Made by a program: the position numbers and the translations under genes. A DNA stretch of 36,045 bases from HyVt-560 sp964577195. GTDB taxonomy: Bacteria; Pseudomonadota; Gammaproteobacteria; UWMA-0217. The stretch is from positions 1-36,045 of the forward strand of contig CAZNYF010000009.1 in assembly GCA_964577195.1 (NCBI GenBank). Reading direction: 5' to 3'. Shown here in pieces: positions 15,514 to 24,305 of this stretch (positions are counted from its first letter, which is position 1; every line of letters starts with the position of its first letter). The notes beneath the pieces were generated by a model. It made no database searches. It was not told where the DNA came from and saw only the letters and a list, made by a program, of their open reading frames with translations.

Positions 15514-16380
15514 TTATAGCCAATAAACAAATATAAACAAACCTAGCCAAACGACATCGACAAAGTGCCAGTACCAGGCAGCCGCTTCAAAAGCGAAATG
15601 GTTATCCGATGTAAAATGACCTTTCAAGACACGAATCAACATCACAAATAGCATTATCGCACCGATAGTGACATGAAACCCGTGAAAACCGGTCAACATA
15701 AAGAAGGTTGATCCGTAGATCCCTGAGCCTAAGGTCAGATTTAAGTCGTCAAATGCTACTTTATACTCATAGACCTGAAAGAACATGAATATCGCACCGA
15801 GTAACACTGTCAGCGCTAAACCAATAATCAGCTGGGTTCGATGGCCTGCTTTAAGTGCATGGTGCGCCCACGTCAATGTTGCCCCAGAAGTTAACAAAAT
15901 AACTGTGTTGAGTGCGGGTAATCCCCATGCAGGCATTGGAGTGAAGTTTCCGCCAACCTCACCTGGCCCATTGGTAGGCCACGCATTCTGGAAACCAGCC
16001 CAGAGGTACTCATTGGTCGCAAGTTTAGCGCCCTCGCCTCCCAACCACGGGATTGATAATTGCCGAGCATAAAAAAGTGCGCCGAAAAAAGCTGCGAAAA
16101 ACATCACTTCCGAGACGATAAACCAGAACATTCCCCAGCGAAAACTTAAACCAACCTGGGCATTGTAGTGGCCGTTTTCACTTTCATTGATGACTACGCC
16201 AAACCAGCCGAAAATCATAACAATTGTAATCGCAGCACCGGCCATCATGATATAACTGCCAATACCGGATTCATTCAATAACATGGCAAAACCAACTAAC
16301 AAAGTGGTTAAACCGATTGACCCTATAATGGGCCAATAGCTCCCATGAGGGATATAATAACTATCTGCAGTCTGCGACAT
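15514..16380 (-). CDS. ctaE: Cytochrome c oxidase subunit III
   Basis: 288 aa with seven membrane helices, heme-copper oxidase subunit III of the aa3/caa3 type. Marks include FRWGMFWFIVSEVMFFAAFF with the conserved Glu, NTVILLTSGATLTWAHHAL, GFHGFHVTIGAIML and the final AAAWYWHFVDVVWLGLFIFVYW. It helps keep proton uptake and turnover stable. It is last in the ctaC-ctaD-ctaG-ctaE operon, with the terminator at 15463-15491 just beyond. Confidence 0.97.
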   Translation of the reverse strand: MSQTADSYYIPHGSYWPIIGSIGLTTLLVGFAMLLNESGIGSYIMMAGAAITIVMIFGWFGVVINESENGHYNAQVGLSFRWGMFWFIVSEVMFFAAFFGALFYARQLSIPWLGGEGAKLATNEYLWAGFQNAWPTNGPGEVGGNFTPMPAWGLPALNTVILLTSGATLTWAHHALKAGHRTQLIIGLALTVLLGAIFMFFQVYEYKVAFDDLNLTLGSGIYGSTFFMLTGFHGFHVTIGAIMLFVMLIRVLKGHFTSDNHFAFEAAAWYWHFVDVVWLGLFIFVYWL

Positions 16381-16426
16381 AACTATCCTCCGTAACTTAA
16401 CTTTTCTTTAAATGGTGGTGTGACTG

Positions 16427-16993
16427 TTAATCTGATTGAACTAAATCAGGGTTTAGCTTTGCTGTTTGTGTAACATCGAAAAATGTATAAGCCAGCGTAA
16501 TGGTTTCAATACTCTTAGGTAGTTTTGGATCAACCACAAAACTCACCGGCATTTTACGATTTTCTTTAGATTTAAAAACTTGTTGCGTAAAGCAAAAACA
16601 TTCTGTTTTATGAAAATGTAATGCGGCAACACTTGGCATTACACTGGGAATTGCCTGACCGACAACCGGCTGACTACGCAAATTTTTTGCGGTAAATTGG
16701 GCAGTATAAATTTTACCCGGATGGACTTCCATCTCAAATTTTTCAGCCGCAAACTCAAATTCTGCCTGCTGATTCACATTAGACATGAACTGCACTTTCA
16801 CCAGACGGCTTTCATCTACTACAAATGTTTCCTCTGTCGGAGTTTTAACACTTTGTGTGTTGCCATTTATGCCCGTAATATTACAAAATACATTATATAA
16901 AGGCACCATCGCGAAACCGAAACCGAACATGCCAAAAACAATCAGTGCCAGCCAAGAAACGGAGCGTGATGAGTCTTTATCTGAAACTTTCAC
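16427..16993 (-). CDS. ctaG: Cytochrome c oxidase assembly protein CtaG/Cox11
   Basis: 188 aa. One N-terminal membrane helix (about 13-31) is followed by a periplasmic Ig-like domain with the copper-binding CFCFTQQ motif and the following KSKENRKMPVSFVVDP stretch, diagnostic of Cox11. It delivers copper to the CuB site of subunit I. The start is GTG at 16993, four nt after the small upstream gene; the Shine-Dalgarno is weak, but the N-terminus and the helix fit the family. Confidence 0.95.
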   Translation of the reverse strand: MKVSDKDSSRSVSWLALIVFGMFGFGFAMVPLYNVFCNITGINGNTQSVKTPTEETFVVDESRLVKVQFMSNVNQQAEFEFAAEKFEMEVHPGKIYTAQFTAKNLRSQPVVGQAIPSVMPSVAALHFHKTECFCFTQQVFKSKENRKMPVSFVVDPKLPKSIETITLAYTFFDVTQTAKLNPDLVQSD

Positions 16994-16997
16994 AAGA

Positions 16998-17117
16998 TTA
17001 CCGAGATGCCACTATGGCAATAAATCCGACATAAATACAAAGCGCCACTAAACCGACAATAATGGCGGTAATTTGTATACCTCTTTTTCGTTTAGCTTGG
17101 TCAGCGTCAGTAGTCAT
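16998..17117 (-). CDS. Cytochrome oxidase small assembly protein (39 aa)
   Basis: A 39-residue reading frame starting MTTDADQAKRKRGIQ with a single membrane helix (about 14-35) and a basic N-terminal side. It fills the space between ctaD and ctaG exactly where gammaproteobacterial cox operons carry a tiny one-helix protein called cytochrome oxidase small assembly protein. It ends four nt before the ctaG GTG. Identification is by position, size and topology. Confidence 0.75.
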   Translation of the reverse strand: MTTDADQAKRKRGIQITAIIVGLVALCIYVGFIAIVASR

Positions 17118-17185
17118 ATTCACTCAATTTAAAAATAAATATTGATGTAAAAACCAGAGAATTCTCTGGCCTCAATATCAAAATT

Positions 17186-18760
17186 CTATTTAACTTCAGG
17201 CGCAGTTGTAAAACTGTGGTAAGGAGGAGGCGAAGGCAATGTCCACTCCAAACCTTCTGCTCCTTCCCAAACTTGATCCGTTGCTTTTTCTCCACCACGA
17301 ATAGTTTGAAAAATGACATAGAGAAAGATCAACTGCGCAATTCCAAATCCAAATGCACCAACGCTTGATATCATATTAAATTCTGCAAATTGCGTTGGAT
17401 AATCTGGAATACGACGTGGCATACCTGCAAGACCTGTAAAATGCATAGGGAAGAAAGTCAGATTCACAAAAATCGTAGATAACCAAAAATGCCATTTACC
17501 TAACGTCTCGTTGTACATATGCCCTGTCCACTTGGGCAACCAATAATAGGTCGCAGCCATCAATGAGAAGATTGACCCTGTAACGAGTACATAGTGAAAG
17601 TGCGCAACAACAAAATAGGTATCATGGTATTGGAAATCAGCCGGTACGATTGCCAGCATCAAGCCAGAAAAGCCACCAATTGAAAATAACACCAAAAAAC
17701 CAATTGCGAACAACATTGGGGTTTCAAAAGTCAGCGAACCTTTCCACATGGTTGCCGTCCAGTTAAAGACTTTTACCCCTGTGGGTACCGCAATCAACAT
17801 GGTCGAGAACATAAAAAATAACTGGCCCGCCAGCGGCATACCCACTGTGAACATATGATGCGCCCAAACAATGAATGAAAGAAACGCGATACTGGCTGTT
17901 GCGTAGACCATTGACGCATAACCAAACAGTTGTTTCCGAGCGAAAGTCGGGATAATCATTGATACCACACCGAATGCAGGCAGTATCAAGATATACACTT
18001 CAGGATGCCCAAAGAACCAGAAAATATGCTGGAACATTACCGGGTCGCCACCTCCGGCAGCAGAGAAAAAGCTGGTGGCAAAGAATTTGTCTGTTAACAG
18101 CATGGTCACCGCCCCTGCGAGAACAGGAACACTGGCAATGAGCAAGAACGCCGTGATGATCATCGTCCAAACAAACAAAGGCATTTTCATTAAAGTCATG
18201 CCGGGCGCACGCATATTAAAAATCGTCGCGATAATATTGATCGCACCCAATACTGAAGAAATACCCAGCAAATGAACTGAGAAGATCAGGAATGGAAATG
18301 CATCACCCAATTGCAAAACCAGCGGAGGATACATAGTCCAACCGCCAGCAGGAGCACCACCCGTCATAAACAATGTTGAAAGCAACATGAGTACGGCAAA
18401 AGGAAGTAACCAGAAGCTCCAGTTATTCAATCTGGGTAATGCCATATCCGCACCACCGACCATCATTGGTAAAAGCCAGTTAGCCAAGCCCGTGAACGCT
18501 GGCATCACCGCACCAAAAATCATAATCAGTGCGTGTAGCGTTGTCATCGAGTTGAAGAACTGGGGCTCTACAACTTGCAACCCGGGTTGAAACAACTCAG
18601 CCCGAACAATCAGCGCCATAATACCGCCAATAAAGAACATTATTAATGCGAACCAAAGATACAAAGTACCGATATCTTTATGGTTGGTGGTTGTAATCCA
18701 ACGCATTAAACCTTTGGGAGCGCCGTGATCATGATGATCATCTACCATTACTGTACTCAT
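17186..18760 (-). CDS. ctaD: Cytochrome c oxidase catalytic subunit I
   Basis: 524 aa, 12 membrane helices, heme-copper oxidase subunit I of the A family. Key sites are FFGHPEVYILILPAFG (CuB His, cross-linked Tyr, and the D-channel Glu that marks type A1), WAHHMFTVGMPL (two CuB His), TGVKVFNWTATMW, and HDTYFVVAHFHYVL (His ligands of hemes a3 and a). MRWITTTNHKDIGTLYL is the standard N-terminus. It reduces oxygen to water and pumps protons. Ribosome site AAGGGGA precedes the ATG. It follows ctaC by 10 nt. Confidence 0.98.
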   Translation of the reverse strand: MSTVMVDDHHDHGAPKGLMRWITTTNHKDIGTLYLWFALIMFFIGGIMALIVRAELFQPGLQVVEPQFFNSMTTLHALIMIFGAVMPAFTGLANWLLPMMVGGADMALPRLNNWSFWLLPFAVLMLLSTLFMTGGAPAGGWTMYPPLVLQLGDAFPFLIFSVHLLGISSVLGAINIIATIFNMRAPGMTLMKMPLFVWTMIITAFLLIASVPVLAGAVTMLLTDKFFATSFFSAAGGGDPVMFQHIFWFFGHPEVYILILPAFGVVSMIIPTFARKQLFGYASMVYATASIAFLSFIVWAHHMFTVGMPLAGQLFFMFSTMLIAVPTGVKVFNWTATMWKGSLTFETPMLFAIGFLVLFSIGGFSGLMLAIVPADFQYHDTYFVVAHFHYVLVTGSIFSLMAATYYWLPKWTGHMYNETLGKWHFWLSTIFVNLTFFPMHFTGLAGMPRRIPDYPTQFAEFNMISSVGAFGFGIAQLIFLYVIFQTIRGGEKATDQVWEGAEGLEWTLPSPPPYHSFTTAPEVK

Positions 18761-18770
18761 TATATTCCCC

Positions 18771-19898
18771 TTACCGGTTAGATTTAATTTGTTTAGGCTG
18801 AACGTAATCGCCAGTGCTGTTACCTAATCTATTGCGCTGGTAGTCGATGACAGCAGCGAGATCAAGATCGCTCAATTGCCCTGCAAACGCCTGCATCGCT
18901 GTACCGGCTTTGCCATGCATAACTATATCAATGTGCTCTTGCATGGGGCCCGTAGAAATTACGCCACCGGTAATTGCCGGGAAGACTCCCGGTATACCTT
19001 GACCACTAGCTTGATGACATGCGGCGCAGGACTTTTTATAAACGGCTTCACCCTTAGCAATCAGCTCAGCTTCACTCCAGTCCTTATCAGATAGTCCGGC
19101 CAGAGCGGCAGCGGCGGATTTCTGCTCAGCAGCCCAGTCGAGAAAGCCTTTATCATCTTTTGCGGTAACAACAATTGGCATGAACGCGTGATCCTTTCCA
19201 CATAATTCAGCACACTGCCCCCGATAGGTTCCTGGCTCATTGACGATTGCCCAAGCTTCATTAATAAAACCCGGAATGGCATCCTGCTTAACGGCGAAAT
19301 CCGGCACCCACCAGGCATGCAAAACATCATTGGCAGTGATCAGGAAGCGAACCTTTTTATTTGTCGGGATCACCAGCTCATTATCAACTTCCAATAGATA
19401 GTGCTCGCCTTTTTCAGACTTGTTTTCGATTTGCTCTCTGGGGGTACTCATGACACTAAAGAATTTCAAACCTTGGGCATCACCATCCATATACTCGTAC
19501 TGCCACTTCCATTGATAACCCGTCACTTTGATCGTCAGATCGGAATTCGAATTATCCTCCATTGCTATCAACGTCTTGGCGGCTGGTACTGCCATACCGA
19601 TCAAAATGATAAACGGGATAACCGTCCAAATAATTTCAACCGTGGTGCTCTCATGAAAAGTCGCAGCCTCATGTCCTTTAGACTTGCGGTGTGCATACAT
19701 GGAATAAAACATAGCGCCAAATACAATCAAGGCGAGAGCGATACAAATATAAAGAATCAGCATGTGCAAATCATAGATTTCATTACTGATATCGGTCACA
19801 CCGCGTCGCATATTCAAGCCGTATTCTGCAAATGCGGGCTGAGCCAGCATGAATATTGCCGCTATACCGGTGATTGATCCCATGAATCTTTTTTTCAT
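18771..19898 (-). CDS. ctaC: Cytochrome c oxidase subunit II with fused C-terminal cytochrome c domain (caa3 type)
   Basis: 375 aa. Signal peptide (about 1-24), two membrane helices, then the cupredoxin domain with the CuA site CAELCGKDHAFM and the aromatic YQWKWQYEY patch. The C-terminal 90 residues form a cytochrome c domain with CAACH and a likely Met ligand in HGKAGTAMQAFAG. The fusion defines a caa3-type oxidase that takes electrons through its own heme c. It has the ribosome site GAGGACGAG. First structural gene of the operon, 49 nt after the DUF2244 gene. Confidence 0.97.
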   Translation of the reverse strand: MKKRFMGSITGIAAIFMLAQPAFAEYGLNMRRGVTDISNEIYDLHMLILYICIALALIVFGAMFYSMYAHRKSKGHEAATFHESTTVEIIWTVIPFIILIGMAVPAAKTLIAMEDNSNSDLTIKVTGYQWKWQYEYMDGDAQGLKFFSVMSTPREQIENKSEKGEHYLLEVDNELVIPTNKKVRFLITANDVLHAWWVPDFAVKQDAIPGFINEAWAIVNEPGTYRGQCAELCGKDHAFMPIVVTAKDDKGFLDWAAEQKSAAAALAGLSDKDWSEAELIAKGEAVYKKSCAACHQASGQGIPGVFPAITGGVISTGPMQEHIDIVMHGKAGTAMQAFAGQLSDLDLAAVIDYQRNRLGNSTGDYVQPKQIKSNR

Positions 19899-19947
19899 AT
19901 CTCGTCCTCTATACCAAATCTTATATTTTTAAGAACGGGTTGGTTAA

Positions 19948-20412
19948 TCAACTACTCGCCTGATCAGGCTCATTAACCACCAGTCTTTTCAACTGTTGCG
20001 CCAATTGTTGGCGCTCATCGTCGTCCAACACTTCGCCAACTCGCACTTGCTTTCCTGCTGAGCGTAAAAATAGCCTGGTGGGATAACCGCGTATCTTGGG
20101 CGGTTCCAGCACCACTTGCACCCATCGACGTTTAAAGCTGCTGGCACATTCAGGGCTATCAATTCCTTCTTCAATCCTGACGTCTTCAGCATCGATCTCA
20201 ATGACCTGCTTGCGGCGACTATTCTTCAGCAAGTAACGAAAAATAACCACCAGTAAAATAATTTCTAACCCGGCAAATGGGGCTACTAGCCACAAACCAA
20301 GCCATGCAAATACGGCTGAGATCAGGAGCATCACGAATGAAAGACTAGAAACCAGCCAGACCGCTCCCTTTTTTGATAACGAAGCGTTAGGTTTAATTAC
20401 TATACGCGTCAT
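19948..20412 (-). CDS. DUF2244 integral membrane protein
   Basis: About 154 aa from the ATG at 20412 (MTRIVIKPNASLS); an in-frame GTG at 20421 is possible, and neither start has a clear ribosome site. Two adjacent membrane helices (about 18-57) are followed by a soluble domain (VIEIDAEDVRIEEG, WVQVVLEPPKIRGYPTRLFLRS). This matches DUF2244 proteins, which commonly sit upstream of ctaC. Function unknown. It is probably co-transcribed with ctaC. Confidence 0.85.
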   Translation of the reverse strand: MTRIVIKPNASLSKKGAVWLVSSLSFVMLLISAVFAWLGLWLVAPFAGLEIILLVVIFRYLLKNSRRKQVIEIDAEDVRIEEGIDSPECASSFKRRWVQVVLEPPKIRGYPTRLFLRSAGKQVRVGEVLDDDERQQLAQQLKRLVVNEPDQASS

Positions 20413-20490
20413 TTGTACCACAGCTCAGATTTACGGACAGAATGCTAGCCGATAAAATGCAAAAAAACAACATAATATGACCTATATCAA

Positions 20491-20590
20491 NNNNNNNNNN
20501 NNNNNNNNNNNNNNNNNNNNNNNNNNNNNNNNNNNNNNNNNNNNNNNNNNNNNNNNNNNNNNNNNNNNNNNNNNNNNNNNNNNNNNNNNN
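20491..20590. other. Assembly gap of 100 N at the 3' end of bioC
   Basis: Exactly 100 undetermined bases of unknown true length. It removes the C-terminus of bioC and could hide further sequence, for example bioD. Confidence 0.97.
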
Positions 20591-21453
20591 TACCTTTCCT
20601 GTAAAATGGTGTACTGCTCAGGGAGAGCAGAAGGCTGCGGGCCTTCTGCCGCCCATGCTGTTCCGTAAATCACCTCAAAGCTTAGCGGCAATAGGTTTTC
20701 TGGGTTACGAAATTTCTCATAAGCACTTTCCAGGTCTCTGTGCCGCTGCCGTCCCGTTAGCCCTCTTTGACGATTTGTTGCCGCATTGGTAGCACCAATC
20801 ATTTTCAAATCTCTAAGGAGTTTATTAACTGTAGGATACGTCAGGGTAAACATCTCCATATTGACTACCGGCTCAGAGAATCCACTTCCCAGCAACATAT
20901 CCCCAATATCGTGCATGTCGATGAAGTTGTGAACGTGTGGCTTGGCATCAACATCTCGCCAAGCCTCCCTCAGCTCTCTGACAGTATCGGGACCAAAGGT
21001 CGAGAACAGCAATAAACCGCCTGGCGCGAGCACCCTGCGCATTTCTGCAAAGTACTGCTCCATTGGATGGCACCACTGCAACATAAGATTGGAGAACACC
21101 AAATCAATAGATTGATCTTTGAGCGGCAGCTTTAAAGCGTCGGCGCAAACAACTTTTGGCCGATTCAACCAGCTACCGCGGCCAGCAGCCAGCTTTAGCA
21201 TTGGCTCGGCAAAATCCAGCGCATAAACACGGGCACGCTTATAGCGAGTCATCAACATCTGGCTGGCAATACCGCTGCCAGCGCCCAGGTCGAGAATTTT
21301 TTGTGGCTTCAACTTGATGTAGTCAAGCCTCATTCCGAGGCGATCACAGACTTCTTGCTGTAAAACAGCGGCCTCATCATAGCCCTTTGCGGCACGTGAA
21401 AATGCGCGTCGAACCTGACGCTGGTCTAAATTAAAATCTGGAGGTATGGTCAT
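20591..21453 (-). CDS. bioC: Malonyl-ACP O-methyltransferase BioC, 3' end in assembly gap
   Basis: About 287 residues are visible. A SAM-dependent methyltransferase: motif I ILDLGAGSGIASQ, VYALDFAEPMLKLA, then DLVFSNLMLQWCHPMEQYFAEMRRVLAPGGLLLFSTFGPDTV, the BioC-specific central signature. The N-terminal VRRAFSRAAKGYDEAAVLQQ is also typical. It methylates malonyl-ACP to start pimeloyl (biotin precursor) synthesis. The start overlaps bioH by 4 nt (ATGA). The visible end (FEVIYGTAWAAEG) is close to the family's usual C-terminus, so only a short tail should be missing; any stop beyond the gap is not reliable. Confidence 0.93.
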
Positions 21454-22208
21454 CTTTTATGACTTAAGTAGTTTAAAGCTGGATCACTTTGCAAAAATCG
21501 CAAAACTCTACCCGCAACTTCCTTGGGATGAGAAAAAAATGGAGCATGACCGGCATGTTTAAGGATTTCAACTTCAATTCGTGAATTAAGCTGTTGTATC
21601 GCAGCAACCGATTCTATCGGTGTAATTTTATCCAGCTCGCCATTAACCATTAACACCGGCAAATTACAATTCGTCAGTGCAGTGATTCCATTCAGTGCTA
21701 CCAGTAAGTCCAGGCTGGAAATTAGCTGCTCAGTGGATAGTGTTTTTAATAGGCAACACTCAAATAATTCTCTCGCATGACGCTTCGCCTGTACTGTTCC
21801 TAAAAAATGTAAGTGAATGAATTCCTGAAAAGTGCGTTCTGAATCAGTCACCAAGCGTTGACGAAAAGCGCTGAAGGTTTTCTGATCCATCGCATTTGAC
21901 CAATCATCCTGCTGGCAGAAAACTGCATTAGTGGAAATTAGAACCAAACTCTGGACGCGAGCAGAATTCTGTTCGGCTATCTGCGTCGCCAGCATCCCAC
22001 CCAGTGACCAACCTAACCAATGCGCTTGCTGAGGAGCTTGCGCTAACACTTTCTCAAAAAAGTCTGTCGAATTGTAAGAACCATCACCTATTTCGTATAA
22101 ATCAATACGGTGGATTTGGAAATAATCTTTAAGCTCGGCGATCAATCCATCCCAAACTTTAGAACTCATGCCCCAGCCATGCAGCAGAACCAGATTTTCT
22201 TTTTTCAT
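21450..22208 (-). CDS. bioH: Pimeloyl-ACP methyl ester carboxylesterase BioH
   Basis: 252 aa alpha/beta hydrolase. N-terminal VLLHGWGMSSKVWDGL gives the oxyanion region. The nucleophile elbow is LGWSLGGMLA, the catalytic Asp is in NGELDKITP and the His in LKHAGHAPFFSHP. It removes the methyl group that BioC adds, ending pimeloyl elongation. It overlaps bioC by 4 nt. bioF and bioB are not adjacent here. Confidence 0.95.
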   Translation of the reverse strand: MKKENLVLLHGWGMSSKVWDGLIAELKDYFQIHRIDLYEIGDGSYNSTDFFEKVLAQAPQQAHWLGWSLGGMLATQIAEQNSARVQSLVLISTNAVFCQQDDWSNAMDQKTFSAFRQRLVTDSERTFQEFIHLHFLGTVQAKRHARELFECCLLKTLSTEQLISSLDLLVALNGITALTNCNLPVLMVNGELDKITPIESVAAIQQLNSRIEVEILKHAGHAPFFSHPKEVAGRVLRFLQSDPALNYLSHKR

Positions 22209-22280
22209 TTTAGAGGCGACCTTTAGCTATCGGTAGCGGATAGGATAAGATGTGCCGCTCACCACAGCACTCACCCGCGC

Positions 22281-22856
22281 ATGTTACAACACATCATAAT
22301 GATCGCCGCAGCCTATTTGATGGGTTCAGTATCCAGCGCCATCATCGTTTGCCGAATCATGGGATTACCCGATCCGCGCGGTCAAGGTTCAGGCAACCCC
22401 GGCGCAACTAATGTGATGCGGCTCGGCGGCAAGAAAGCTGCTGCCATTACGCTAATCGGCGATATTCTAAAAGGCATCATTCCCGTGCTGGTCGCTCGGG
22501 CTTTAGGAGCGAGCTTAGAAATCCAGCTACTCGTCGCGCTGGCGGCGTTTATTGGACACCTTTATCCTGTATTTTTTAATTTTAGGGGCGGCAAAGGCAT
22601 CGCCACAGCGTTTGGTGTGTTGCTGGCACTCAGCTGGAAGGTAGCGCTGGGTGTTGGCATCGTCTGGTTTGTGATTTATAAGTGGAAGAAAATCTCATCA
22701 CTGGCTGGACTCAGTAGCGCCGGCTCGATGCCAGCGATTATCTGGGTGATTTACCATTCACCTGCTTTCGTTCTATTTGGCTTTGCAATGAGTGTTTTAG
22801 TTTTCTGGCGACATCGGAGTAACATCTCAAAGCTACTGGCTGGTACTGAAAAATAA
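22281..22856 (+). CDS. plsY: Glycerol-3-phosphate acyltransferase PlsY
   Basis: 191 aa with five membrane segments. The three PlsY motifs are visible: the GSVSSAIIVCRI N-terminal helix and Ser region, GSGNPGATNVMR, and FNFRGGKGIATAFGVLLAL. It acylates glycerol-3-phosphate from acyl-phosphate, the first step of phospholipid synthesis. Divergent from bioH with a 72-nt spacer, and convergent with tsaD. This neighbourhood (plsY beside tsaD and rpsU) is common in gammaproteobacteria. Confidence 0.97.
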   Translation: MLQHIIMIAAAYLMGSVSSAIIVCRIMGLPDPRGQGSGNPGATNVMRLGGKKAAAITLIGDILKGIIPVLVARALGASLEIQLLVALAAFIGHLYPVFFNFRGGKGIATAFGVLLALSWKVALGVGIVWFVIYKWKKISSLAGLSSAGSMPAIIWVIYHSPAFVLFGFAMSVLVFWRHRSNISKLLAGTEK

Positions 22857-22910
22857 CCACTGATCATTCATCGTACGAAGCCATCAATCGCGAAAGATGC
22901 GCTTCGTGCC

Positions 22911-23948
22911 TCATCCTACGTCCTCTTTAGTTATATTATTGCAGCTTGCTACAGGCTCCAGCTCTTCCAACGACCAGCGCGGTTTCACTTTGATCTGCTC
23001 TGACGACGTATCCCCGGCCATCAATCTCTGCGCGCCCGCATAGGCAATCATTGCGCCATTATCGGTACAGAACTCCAGCTTTGGAAAAAACAAAGCAACA
23101 TCCAGATCTCCTAGTTTTTCACGTAGTCGCGAATTCGCGCCCACACCACCCGCAACCACTAACGTTTTTAACTGCGTCTCTTTGACTGCCCGGCGACATT
23201 TTAAAAACAAGGTATCCACTACCGCATCCTCAAATGCCCGCGCAATATTGGCTTTATCCTGAGCGGTTCCGGATGATTTTTGCCAGGTATTGAGCGCGAA
23301 TGTTTTCAATCCGCTAAAACTAAAATCCAAACCCGGTCGATCTATCATGGGACGAGGGAACCGGTAAGCATCAGGATCACCTTTAAGCGCCAAAGCCGCC
23401 AGCGCAGGCCCACCGGGATAACCCAAATCCAGCATCTTCGCCGTCTTATCAAATGCCTCACCCACAGCATCATCGAGACTTTCACCCAAAATTTTATAAT
23501 CGCCAATCGCGACTACTTCGACTAACAAAGTGTGCCCACCAGAAACAAGTAACGCCAGAAACGGGAATTGTGGCTGCTCGGCTTCCAGCATTGGAGCGAG
23601 CAAGTGCCCCTCCATGTGATGCACGCCTATGGCAGGAATCCCCAAGCCCCAGGCAAATGTCCGTCCGAGCATTGCACCCACCAGCAATGCGCCCACCAGC
23701 CCAGGGCCAGAGGTATAAGCCACGCCGTCCAGATCATCAACAGATAACCCGGCATCTTTGAGCACAGAGCGTATTAACGGCAACGCTTTGCGAATATGGT
23801 CTCGGGAAGCCAGCTCCGGCACCACGCCGCCATATTCCGCATGAATTTCAATCTGTGAGAATAGGTCATGCGCCAATAAGCCGCGCTCAGTGTCATACAC
23901 TGCAATACCTGTCTCATCACAAGAAGATTCGATTCCCAGTATTTTCAT
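22911..23948 (-). CDS. tsaD: tRNA N6-adenosine threonylcarbamoyltransferase TsaD
   Basis: 345 aa, near the usual bacterial length. N-terminal MKILGIESSCDETGIAVYD, the iron-binding HHMEGH motif, FPFLALLVSGGHTLLVEV, GEAFDKTAKMLDLGYPGGP, and the C-terminal PKLEFCTDNGAMIAYAG with the third metal ligand. It transfers the threonylcarbamoyl group to A37 of ANN-decoding tRNAs with TsaB/TsaE. Divergent from rpsU as in E. coli and many relatives. Confidence 0.97.
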   Translation of the reverse strand: MKILGIESSCDETGIAVYDTERGLLAHDLFSQIEIHAEYGGVVPELASRDHIRKALPLIRSVLKDAGLSVDDLDGVAYTSGPGLVGALLVGAMLGRTFAWGLGIPAIGVHHMEGHLLAPMLEAEQPQFPFLALLVSGGHTLLVEVVAIGDYKILGESLDDAVGEAFDKTAKMLDLGYPGGPALAALALKGDPDAYRFPRPMIDRPGLDFSFSGLKTFALNTWQKSSGTAQDKANIARAFEDAVVDTLFLKCRRAVKETQLKTLVVAGGVGANSRLREKLGDLDVALFFPKLEFCTDNGAMIAYAGAQRLMAGDTSSEQIKVKPRWSLEELEPVASCNNITKEDVG

Positions 23949-24010
23949 GCGCTGATACTATGCTTTTTTGACCAAATCGTCAGAAACACCCGCAAATATC
24001 GTCATCTTTT

Positions 24011-24038
24011 TTGCATTTTTATTACAGCGCATTATAAT
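24011..24038 (+). promoter_or_regulatory. Sigma-70 promoter of rpsU
   Basis: TTGCAT at 24011-24016 and a perfect TATAAT at 24033-24038 with a 16-nt spacer, 44 nt upstream of the rpsU ATG. It lies in the tsaD/rpsU divergent spacer, where the promoter of the rpsU operon is expected. Confidence 0.75.
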
Positions 24039-24081
24039 GCGCGACCTTATTGAACTATCACGATGCGTGAGCACAGAACAT

Positions 24082-24297
24082 ATGCCTGCAGTTAGAGTAA
24101 AAGAAAACGAGCCGTTTGATATCGCACTTCGCCGTTTCAAACGTACCTGTGAAAAAGCGGGAGTCCTCGCTGAAGTCCGTCGTCGCGAGTACTACGAGAA
24201 GCCTACTTCAACCCGTAAGCGCAAAAAAGCTGCTGCTGTAAAACGTAACCTCAAGCGTCTTTCGCGTGATGTTACTCGCCGCGTACGCATGTACTAA
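24082..24297 (+). CDS. rpsU: 30S ribosomal protein S21
   Basis: 71 aa, the standard S21 length, starting MPAVRVKENEPFDIALRRFK, with RTCEKAGVLAEVRRREYYEKP and the basic tail ending in RRVRMY. S21 helps the 30S subunit initiate translation. The in-frame extension further upstream crosses the promoter and is not coding. In E. coli the next genes are dnaG and rpoD; here yqeY-type and hemE genes follow. Confidence 0.98.
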   Translation: MPAVRVKENEPFDIALRRFKRTCEKAGVLAEVRRREYYEKPTSTRKRKKAAAVKRNLKRLSRDVTRRVRMY

Positions 24298-24305
24298 AGG
24301 GCCCG

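Noticed and set aside
20482..20490. Stop codon for bioC on the far side of the N gap
   Set aside because: The gap length is a placeholder, so the frame across it has no meaning; only 20591-21453 is supported.
22875..22907. Inverted repeat ACGAAGC/GCTTCGT between plsY and tsaD
   Set aside because: 7-bp arms with a 19-nt loop and no T-run; not convincing as a terminator.
23968..24081. N-terminal extension of rpsU
   Set aside because: It overlaps the rpsU promoter, and S21 proteins start at MPAVRVKENEPF; the extension is non-coding.
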